Origin: Lumbricus terrestris
Lineage: Eukaryota > Annelida > Clitellata > Crassiclitellata > Lumbricidae
Assembly: GCA_949752735.1 (NCBI GenBank)
Contig: OX457044.1
Coordinates: 11,153,729-11,217,728, forward strand
DNA: 64,000 nt
Direction: 5' to 3'
Shown: piece by piece, positions 53,821 to 64,000 of the stretch
Numbering within the stretch: the stretch's first letter is position 1
Layout of the letters: every line of letters begins with the position of its first letter
The notes under the pieces: model-generated
The model's database searches: none
Seen by the model: the letters and a program-made list of their open reading frames with translations, nothing else
What the model was told of the DNA's origin: nothing
Made by a program: the position numbers and the translations under genes

Positions 53821-56428
53821 AAGAAGAAGCTATTAAAATGTGGCTATCAAGACGTGTTGCAGGTAAATAAGCAGTGGTTCTAACAAATACCTATTGTCTT
53901 ATGAACCACTTAAAAACCTTCGTATGTTATGTTAACCGAATCTCAAAGCTACATAAGTCAACCGATTTGGCCCTTTGTTACAGGTAGCTAACACAATGCT
54001 GCCATTGTTTAATCAAATAAAATATAATCTGGGAATGCAATCCATGGTTTCCATATCGTATACCCCACCAATGAACCGTCCCTTCCAAGCGAAACAGCAT
54101 TCCCAAAAATCACAATCCATGCAGGACAGAACCAGAATGTTCACAACGAAACTCATGCATGCAAAACAACCTATTTAACGCAAGGCCTAGATTACTTTGA
54201 AGCAAAAACTGATTTTTAAGCTAAACCTGACTTGAAAGCCTGTGAAATTTGTGCAGGAATTTCAATAATGCTGCATAAGTCATTTCAGTGTTGTCATCCT
54301 CAACTGCCATTCAATTTCTTATGCCGAGGACGTGGCTCACAATTGGGTATACGTTATCATATCAATGACAACACTGGTTGGCTAAGTATACCCTAGGCAC
54401 ACTTACAGAGCTCACATCAATAAATGAGCTATCAAATGGATGTACATACCGTGTGTCAAAAGCCGACAAGCATAATAAAATCTACACTTCTCAGCTGCAC
54501 AGCCCACCACCTTTTTAACAGATGTGTCCCTTAAAGTCTAGATAGCAGACCTACGAACCAGAACTGAAAAATGAAGTCTTGCAAATGAATGAATGAATTG
54601 CAAATGAATAGCCTAGAGTAGGTCTACTCTAGGCCTTATGCAATAGGTTACACAAACGTTCAGGGTGGGGAGGTTCGGAGATAAAAGGCTGGTGCAGACC
54701 GGTTTATCCTATTGGCAATTCTGTTCACATAACAGGGTCTGATGAGTGGTAGTACGGTGCTAAAACAGTGCATGGCTGTGACATTTGGTTCGAAGCCCTG
54801 TATCCAAGAAATGAACTATTAGTCTACCAGGTCACCTCTGTAAAGTCATGCAACCACAGAAGAAAAGCTGCACTTCCTTGAGAGACATCCATTCATTACT
54901 ATAATAATTCATTCATTTTTCCGATAATCAAATTTATTTTATAATAAAATATCGAAGCTTTGCAGGATCGAAGCAATCAAGCTACTTCTCTTATTGGCTG
55001 GTAGCAAGGCTCAGAAATAGAAGCACAGAGATTCAAACTCTAAACACAGTGTTCAGCAAAAGACCAGCGTGACTCAATCAAACTGTAAGTTATTTGAGCA
55101 ACACATCTGTCTACATGTCTTGACAGTCTTGTCATTGAAATCATTTCTTGAGACAATGATGCTGCATGCTGGTCAAGCATTGTGACGTCATTGCACAAGT
55201 GCATTTCAGACAATAGGAAACATCACAATTGAATCGCTAGTCAGACAGCAATCAATGCACCAGACATCAAGATATAAATCAAAGGCAAATTGTTAGTAGG
55301 CAGAAAAATGTTTGTCTAATAACAACAATAACAGTAATAATAAAAATAATAAACATGCAGCGGCCATTTGAGGTTGCTTTTTGCAATGTCATGAGGGAGA
55401 CGAAAATCTCTAAAAAGTACATGCTTAGTATCTTAGAACAACATAAGGGAATCATGTCTTAAATATTGCTTTATCCATAATGATAGAAATCACTACTAAT
55501 AATAACATGTACCCCAAACAGAAGAAGAAAATAATAACCACAGCCCCCAACAATTGGCTAATATAAAAAGTCACCAGCACTCATATACACTATGCAACAG
55601 AATCAGTGAATAAATTTCTATATTATACAATACATGTGCCTATTTATATTTGTATTTAAATGTGTGACTATATATAGTTAGAACCAGAAACATCAAGCAC
55701 ACACAGTCATGTTCTTATCAGAATTGATCATTACATTCTATCTCTCACTCTCTCTCTCTCGTCAAAGTTCATCCAACCATTAAACAGTAAAGACGGGCTG
55801 CATTGTAACACCTGTGGCTCTCTTTCCATGAAACACGTTCACATTTAATGTCTTCTGAAAACTCACTCATGTCTATCATCGAGAGAGCAAACCACTGCCA
55901 CCATGCTAGTAGCAATGTATGCATTTCAACACATGCAGACTTTAAGAACATTGCAACGCTTGCCTTCGTATACCCTTTGTTCTAAACATGCAAAAAGCCA
56001 TCCATGAATCACATAAGAGCTTTGATCTTTGGTTTCTGCCCATCTTTATGGATCAATACTGTAAGACAACAGGATTATCAACAGCAAGCAAGAAAGCACT
56101 AGATATTAGTAGGACATGATCACATGTACATGCATTAGTTGTTGCTCACTCTCAGGTCGATATGTCCAGGTCTCGGCTGCTACAGAACTCATTTATGGAT
56201 AATTATACGAGATACATTACGATACGCCTGCATGCACAGCTAGCAGACGCAATGTAATGTAACAGCACACTCTGAAGGGCCTCACATGGATGAAGAGGGA
56301 ACACAGAACCAATGCACTACTAATACTATCTTATGGTCTAAAGTCCATAGCTTAATCTCTTTGATGGTCAGCCTCACATCTCCAGTCAATGATCAGTGTA
56401 GACAAACCAGCCACAGGTCTGTCCTGAA

Positions 56429-56848
56429 CAGGGATGCCACTCATAGCTTTTTCCACCTAGATCTAGGTTTTTTCAGACTTGTCGAGATTTCTATGTTTTT
56501 TGGTAAGGATCTAAGTTTTTTTCTCACGGCGGTTTTTTCGACTTTTTTACATAAAAATAGACTATTTTAGATGAAAAATGCAAAAAAGATGTGTGAAAAG
56601 GTAGGAAATTTTGTGACTTTGAACCAAAAATTGTAGATTTTGGAGCAAGACTAAAAAACGTCATCAACTTTTAAGTTTTAACATGAAAAGGATAAAATTT
56701 TAGTCGGATGACTAAAAATAAGTCGTCGGAAATCTCAAGCCGAAAAAATTCATGTATAAAAATCCATGTATTTTTCAGAGAAATTCTGAATCTAGCCTTT
56801 TTTCCGGTCAGATCTGACCTTTTCTTAAAATTCAGAGTGGCATCCCCG
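56429..56848. mobile_element. hAT-type MITE, 420 bp
   Basis: A perfect 8-bp target duplication GTCCTGAA lies at 56421-56428 and 56849-56856. Terminal inverted repeats are CAGGGATGCCACTC and CGGGGATGCCACTC. The AT-rich interior has GATGACTAAAAATAAGTCG and AACGTCATCAACTTTTAAG, loosely echoing the core of the GC-capped family. Confidence 0.88.
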
Positions 56849-58814
56849 GTCCTGAAGTCATTCACTTCACTGGTTGGTCAAATGGTTATTTGTTTGGTCA
56901 CCCACTTTAATACACAAGTATGTCTACAGTTCTACAGTTCTGTGTTTCCAGAGTAACCAGAGGCATGACCTCAGAAGAAGAAGAAGTGGAATCTGCATGA
57001 AATAACGGATCTGATAAAGAAGAGGAGAAATAATTCTGTCAAATAGATCAGCAGGAAAGACCAGCAATGCGTGGATACATATCCATCAAAGCAGCTAACT
57101 GACTCCAGATACTCTGAACCACGGCCTAGATAAGAGTATGGCACATCCATACACCATCACCACAACCACCACCACCACCTGCGCTGCTCACTTCATCCTG
57201 CCATCAATACGCCATCAAGTATTTGGGCCAATGGAAATACCCCTGGGGGACACGTGTCCTCAGGAAACAGCTCTAGAGCTGTGTCTCTTGGATAGAGCTC
57301 AGCTGGTCGTTTTATAAGCTGTCGTTAATATCTATTTTCTTCCTCACAGTGAAAAAGACCCTAGCCAATTGTGTTGAAGGAATAACAACTTTCAAATGAG
57401 AGCCACGGGTACAAGAAAGGTCGGGCCGCCCCTATAAGGGCGATCGGGTCAAAGACGATTTTACTCAAAGCTTCTATCAACAAATAGATCCAGGGTTTTG
57501 AAGGTCTTTGTGGTCCAAGTGAATACAGGAGAACAAGATCTATCAGAGATGTAAAAAAAGACAAAAGCAGGCACTTACACAAAAGCAACACAAAGAGAGA
57601 GCATAGTTGGATGAACATGAAAGAAGCCTAAATACCAGCGGATAAAAAATGAAGAGCTATAACTTGTGGAGAAAAGTAAACCTAACAAGTATTTAACAAC
57701 AAGGGCACAAGGATGTGAGGAAGAATGAAATAATACACTTGTGAAACAAAGGCAAGAATATATGAGACAATAACAACGAGACAATAACAACGAGACAATG
57801 ACCCATTTCCCGCAATGATGATAAAGCATAATGCATGATGAGACAGCAAGATGAGCAAAGATTTTTTACAACGAAAATTAGTCGGCTACAGAAACTGCAT
57901 TTTCCCAATATTTACGAAAAAGTTAGAAATGATTAAATGCGACACGAGGGGGCTCAACTCCCATCACTTCCTAGATATTGTGATAGAAGCTGAAATAGAC
58001 AAGAGGGGTCAAAATTATAGGATATTCTTCAATTTACGAGATGCATAAGAATTTGCCATACTTTTAAAACTAGAAAATCAATGTTCAGAATATTTATATT
58101 TATTATCCAGCAAAATTGAAGAATAATTAAGTCAAGATTTCTGAGGACTGTGATGGCAAAAATATCCTTTAATTTTTTGGCATCTGCTCACTCAATAAAT
58201 ATCCTTTAATTTTTTTGGTCTGTGCTCGCTCAATAATAGTGAAAGAATCAAACGAGTATAAATTCAGTTAGTAAAAAAAATTTCATTAAGTAAAGAGTAT
58301 TTTGAAGCAGAATAACCATAGAATATGACTGAATAGAAAGGTCAGAAACCAACGTTTGACGGGTTTTTAGCCTCTGAGTCCCAAATATGATAATTATGAT
58401 TTAATTTACATCTTCTAATACCAATTATTACTTTAAAATATCTGATGATGCTGTATGTCCCATTGTTCGCTTACAAATGAAGTAATAAAGAATACACATA
58501 CTTACTCACTTACTTTTATAACTATCCTTGAATAAAATAATGACCTGAATGAAAACACTCCTGCAGCAAATGGTGTTTACCAGGTGAAAAAGGCCAGCAG
58601 AAGTACAGACTCAGAGTAAGAGGAAGTGCTCATAGCTCATACTCTCCATGCTACAAAGTCAGGGCTCAGCATTCTTAACAATTGATCACGGTCTCTTGTA
58701 GTTGTAAATAAGACACCGACGTACAGATGGAGACAGTGCACATTAATGGCCTCAGCCTATGCTGCAGCCTTTTGCAGTCATTGTGCACTTTTGAAACATT
58801 CACACAAAGCATAT

Positions 58815-58895
58815 CATCACCATCATCACCATCATCACCATCAACACCATCACCACCACCACCACCACCACCACCACCATCATCATCATAATTAT
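58815..58895. repeat. (CAC/CAT)n trinucleotide repeat
   Basis: Poly-His or poly-Gly/Asp open frames arise here. It is not a gene. Confidence 0.95.
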
Positions 58896-59689
58896 CATCA
58901 TCATCGTGATGGGAGGCAGTGGAGGCCAAATGTAGGTCAGTCAATAATATACTCCTTGGTTGGCCACTGCGACCTAGACACACTCTTAGCCAACTCTAAA
59001 CACAGGTGTCTCATATTTTATGAACATTCAGTCTCCACTACAGCAGGGTTTCTATCTTCCAGCAGTATTCAGACTATACCAGGTGGTTTCTAATGCCATC
59101 CAGACAATCCTGTGGTTTCACGTGCTACAGGCACACACACAGTCACACATGCATACACAATGATACACACATACATACATGTGCACACACATGCACAAAC
59201 GCACACACAGGTGGCAGTCGACACAGTCTGGTGGACTAGTAATTAACCCTTTGGCACGTGCCAGATATTTTTAGTTTGTGTTCTGGCACCAACCAGATGT
59301 TCTCTGGGGTTTTGGTCCATTTCACCTGCTAATGGCAAAAACATTCCAACTGAAATTGGAGTTTAAGCAATGAGCCAAAGATACAGCTAATGTCTTGGTT
59401 AGAGACCTACTGATCCTCCCCCCACCCCACCCCTGCCATAGTACTCCCCCCCATTCATCCCTCATCATAATTCATGATAACCTGACCCCATCCACACAAA
59501 CAACTGGAAAAACCATAAGTAGAAAAGCAGTCAGCCCTGATGAAAAATGTCCTTAGCCTAGACATAATTATCATGGCATCCAAGTTGGTACATTGACTCT
59601 GAAAATCCATCCCTGCCATCTTTCAACAGGAATTGCTTGGTTGGTTCCACGTGAGTGTGTGTGCGTGTGAGTGCCTGCCATTGGTCACT

Positions 59690-60060
59690 CTTCCGGTTTA
59701 CTGTACATTGTTACAATTACATTACTGCCAGCTCACTGCATCCTCTCAGATCCGCTGAATCGGTTGTTTGACCTCTTTGTTCCGGGCATCAGGACTATCA
59801 TGGCTCAATCCAGATGCTTTGCCTCTCTATGGAACGGAATGGACTTCTACTGTTAGTTCGTTGTTCTGCCTTTCTCTCCATGGTAGTCTCTCCTCCTCTT
59901 TCTCTGTCTCTCTCTCTCTCTTTCTCTGTCTCTCCGTCTGTCTCTTTCTTCTCAAATCCTGCCTCTTATCTTGTGGTCGATCGCACTGCGAACGCTTCTG
60001 AAAGGCTTTTTCAGAGAGAAGTGCTTTATAAATGGTCATATACAATACAATATAAAATAC
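59690..60060 (+). mobile_element. LINE 3'-end fragment
   Basis: Pieces NRLFDLFVPGIRTIMAQSR and WNG match the reverse-transcriptase end, interrupted by a TCTC-rich tract near 59900-59945. The tail is GCGAACGCTTCTGAAAGG and GTGCTTTATAAATGG, then ATACAATACAATATAA. Confidence 0.65.
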
Positions 60061-60196
60061 AATAGTTATATCGCAAACTGATGTTATTGTACGCAGCTTT
60101 AAATGACACTTGAATTGCTCAATGTTGTGGTGATTAGCATAAACTGGACTGTCAAGAGTTCTGCTCGAACTGCACAACAAACCAACTTGGCTATAA

Positions 60197-63100
60197 TGAT
60201 ATGAGTACATTGACTGTACACTTAATGATACAATGAGTACATTGACTGTACACTTAATGACATAATGAGTACATTGACTGTACACTTAATGATATAATGA
60301 GTACATTGACTGTACACTTAATGACATAATGAGTACATTGACTGTACACTTAATGATACAATGAGTACATTGACTGTACACTTAATGACATAATGAGTAC
60401 ATTGACTGTACACTTAATGACATAATGAGTACATTGACTGTACACTTAATGACATAATGAGTACATTGACTGTACACTTAATGACATAATGAGTACATTG
60501 ACTGTACACTTAATGACATAATGAGTACATTGACTGTACACTTAATGACATAATGAGTACATTGACTGTACACTTAATGACATAATGAGTACATTGACTG
60601 TACACTTAATGACATAATGAGTACATTGACTGTACACTTAATGACATAATGAGTACATTGACTGTACACTTAATGACATAATGAGTACATTGACTGTACA
60701 CTTAATGACATAATGAGTACATTGACTGTACACTTAATGACATAATGAGTACATTGACTGTACACTTAATGACATAATGAGTACATTGACTGTACACTTA
60801 ATGACATAATGAGTACATTGACTGTACACTTAATGATACAATGAGTACATTGACTGTACACTTAATGACATAATGAGTACATTGACTGTACACTTAATGA
60901 CATAATGAGTACATTGACTGTACACTTAATGACATAATGAGTACATTGACTGTACACTTAATGACATAATGAGTACATTGACTGTACACTTAATGACATA
61001 ATGAGTACATTGACTGTACACTTAATGACATAATGAGTACATTGACTGTACACTTAATGACATAATGAGTACATTGACTGTACACTTAATGATACAATGA
61101 GTACATTGACTGTACACTTAATGACATAATGAGTACATTGACTGTACACTTAATGACATAATGAGTACATTGACTGTACACTTAATGACACAATGAGTAC
61201 ATTGACTGTACACTTAATGACATGAGTACATTGACTGTACACTTAATGACATAATGAGTACATTGACTGTACACTTAATGACATAATGAGTACATTGACT
61301 GTACACTTAATGACATAATGAGTACATTGACTGTACACTTAATGACATAATGAGTACATTGACTGTACACTTAATGACATAATGAGTACATTGACTGTAC
61401 ACTTAATGACATAATGAGTACATTGACTGTACACTTAATGATATAATGAGTACATTGACTGTACACTTAATGACATAATGAGTACATTGACTGTACACTT
61501 AATGACATAATGAGTACATTGACTGTACACTTAATGACATAATGAGTACATTGACTGTACACTTAATGACATAATGAGTACATTGACTGTACACTTAATG
61601 ACATAATGAGTACATTGACTGTACACTTAATGACATAATGAGTACATTGACTGTACACTTAATGACATAATGAGTACATTGACTGTACACTTAATGACAT
61701 AATGAGTACATTGACTGTACACTTAATGACATAATGAGTACATTGACTGTACACTTAATGACATAATGAGTACATTGACTGTACACTTAATGACATAATG
61801 AGTACATTGACTGTACACTTAATGACATAATGAGTACATTGACTGTACACTTAATGACATAATGAGTACATTGACTGTACACTTAATGACATAATGAGTA
61901 CATTGACTGTACACTTAATGACATAATGAGTACATTGACTGTACACTTAATGATACAATGAGTACATTGACTGTACACTTAATGACATAATGAGTACATT
62001 GACTGTACACTTAATGACATAATGAGTACATTGACTGTACACTTAATGACATAATGAGTACATTGACTGTACACTTAATGACATAATGAGTACATTGACT
62101 GTACACTTAATGATACAATGAGTACATTGACTGTACACTTAATGACATAATGAGTACATTGACTGTACACTTAATGATACAATGAGTACATTGACTGTAC
62201 ACTTAATGATACAATGAGTACATTGACTGTACACTTAATGACATAATGAGTACATTGACTGTACACTTAATGACATAATGAGTACATTGACTGTACACTT
62301 AATGACATAATGAGTACATTGACTGTACACTTAATGACATAATGAGTACATTGACTGTACACTTAATGACATAATGAGTACATTGACTGTACACTTAATG
62401 ACATAATGAGTACATTGACTGTACACTTAATGACATAATGAGTACATTGACTGTACACTTAATGACATAATGAGTACATTGACTGTACACTTAATGACAT
62501 AATGAGTACATTGACTGTACACTTAATGACATAATGAGTACATTGACTGTACACTTAATGACATAATGAGTACATTGACTGTACACTTAATGACATAATG
62601 AGTACATTGACTGTACACTTAATGATACAATGAGTACATTGACTGTACACTTAATGATACAATGAGTACATTGACTGTACACTTAATGACATAATGAGTA
62701 CATTGACTGTACACTTAATGACATAATGAGTACATTGACTGTACACTTAATGATACAATGAGTACATTGACTGTACACTTAATGACATAATGAGTACATT
62801 GACTGTACACTTAATGACATAATGAGTACATTGACTGTACACTTAATGACATAATGAGTACATTGACTGTACACTTAATGACATAATGAGTACATTGACT
62901 GTACACTTAATGACATAATGAGTACATTGACTGTACACTTAATGATACAATGAGTACATTGACTGTACACTTAATGATACAATGAGTACATTGACTGTAC
63001 ACTTAATGATACAATGAGTACATTGACTGTACACTTAATGACATAATGAGTACATTGACTGTACACTTAATGACATAATGAGTACATTGACTGTACACTT

Positions 63101-64000
63101 AATGATATAATGAGTACATTGACTGTACACTTAATGACATAATGAGTACATTGACTGTACACTTAATGATACAATGAGTACATTGACTGTACACTTAATG
63201 ACATAATGAGTACATTGACTGTACACTTAATGACATAATGAGTACATTGACTGTACACTTAATGACATAATGAGTACATTGACTGTACACTTAATGACAT
63301 AATGAGTACATTGACTGTACACTTAATGATACAATGAGTACATTGACTGTACACTTAATGACATAATGAGTACATTGACTGTACACTTAATGACACAATG
63401 AGTACATTGACTGTACACTTAATGACATAATGAGTACATTGACTGTACACTTAATGACACAATGAGTACATTGACTGTACACTTAATGATACAATGAGTA
63501 CATTGACTGTACACTTAATGATACAATGAGTACATTGACTGTACACTTAATGACATAATGAGTACATTGACTGTACACTTAATGACATAATGAGTACATT
63601 GACTGTACACTTAATGACATAATGAGTACATTGACTGTACACTTAATGACATAATGAGTACATTGACTGTACACTTAATGATACAATGAGTACATTGACT
63701 GTACACTTAATGACATAATGAGTACATTGACTGTACACTTAATGACATAATGAGTACATTGACTGTACACTTAATGACATAATGAGTACATTGACTGTAC
63801 ACTTAATGACATAATGAGTACATTGACTGTACACTTAATGATACAATGAGTACATTGACTGTACACTTAATGACATAATGAGTACATTGACTGTACACTT
63901 AATGACATAATGAGTACATTGACTGTACACTTAATGACATAATGAGTACATTGACTGTACACTTAATGACATAATGAGTACATTGACTGTACACTTAATG
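60197..64000. repeat. 32-bp satellite array, about 119 units, running off the window
   Basis: Near-perfect head-to-tail units of 32 bases contain ATGAGTACATTGACTGTACA and CTTAATGACATA. Common variants replace GACATAATG with GATACAATG, and more rarely GATATA or GACACA. One unit near 61220 lacks three bases. Each unit carries the inverted repeat GTACA-TTGAC-TGTAC. No spacers, open frames or other sequence interrupt the array. Confidence 0.99.

Larger units (their letters stand above)
51061..60195. other. Upstream of MAP3K2/3, no gene supported
   Basis: The missing first exon of the kinase may lie here, but I could not identify it. Contents are a LINE tail near 51265-51330, a GGT/GTG tract at 51786-51825, a 30-bp tandem duplication near 52645-52705, the hAT remnant, the 420-bp MITE, a (CAC/CAT)n tract at 58815-58890 and a LINE copy at 59690-60060. 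Confidence 0.5.

Noticed and set aside
57361..57618. 85-codon minus-strand frame with RPSKPWIYLLIEALSKIVF
   Set aside because: No family recognised, no convincing splice or repeat context. It could be an old repeat fragment but cannot be supported.
59246..59300. TTAACCCTTTGGCACGTGCC, like a piggyBac end
   Set aside because: No matching inverted end was found nearby, so a single end is not enough.
60197..64000. Regular short repeats that look like a CRISPR array
   Set aside because: The units abut with no unique spacers, there are no cas genes, and the DNA is clearly eukaryotic.

Overview
This is animal genomic DNA: multi-exon genes with GT-AG introns, about 60% AT by eye, full of microsatellites, LINE and SINE fragments, DNA-transposon derivatives and Helitrons. 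Nothing bacterial is present. The two recognisable genes (ARPC2 and a MAP3K2/3 kinase) and the repeat types fit a marine invertebrate, perhaps a deuterostome, but I cannot name the species from the sequence.

Layout. (1) 555-10072, + strand: a complete ARPC2 gene (Arp2/3 complex subunit 2). Its ten coding exons have fully consistent phases and give 300 codons. Introns hold LINE tails, two tRNA-derived SINEs and an internally deleted piggyBac element. (2) About 10.1-22.2 kb: intergenic, microsatellite rich, with a Helitron carrying a G-rich tract and several short hAT-type elements with 8-bp target duplications. (3) About 22.6-34.35 kb, + strand: a gene I do not recognise, assembled here from ten exons. 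It predicts a membrane protein with a Thr/Ser/Pro-rich ectodomain, a six-cysteine juxtamembrane module like that of Shisa-type adaptors, one transmembrane helix, and a cytoplasmic tail with three diverged copies of an unrecognised domain of about 90 residues. This is the best candidate for something undescribed. (4) About 34.5-38.1 kb: convergent intergenic space with LINE remnants. (5) 38225-51060, - strand: a MAP3K2/3 (MEKK2/3) gene with a PB1 domain and a complete kinase domain. The first exon and one small middle exon were not found. Its introns carry several minisatellites, one intron appears to use a GC donor, and its stop codon lies inside a 53-bp repeat that can fold into hairpins. (6) About 51-60.2 kb: intergenic, with a hAT transposase remnant, a 420-bp hAT-type element and LINE fragments. 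(7) About 60.2 kb to the window end: a 32-bp satellite array that runs off the window.

The three genes have no obvious joint pathway. ARPC2 acts in actin branching, MAP3K2/3 in stress and ERK5/JNK/p38 signalling, and the third is inferred to be a membrane adaptor or receptor. All coordinates for spliced exons were read by eye from splice motifs, phase and family similarity. No transcript data were available.
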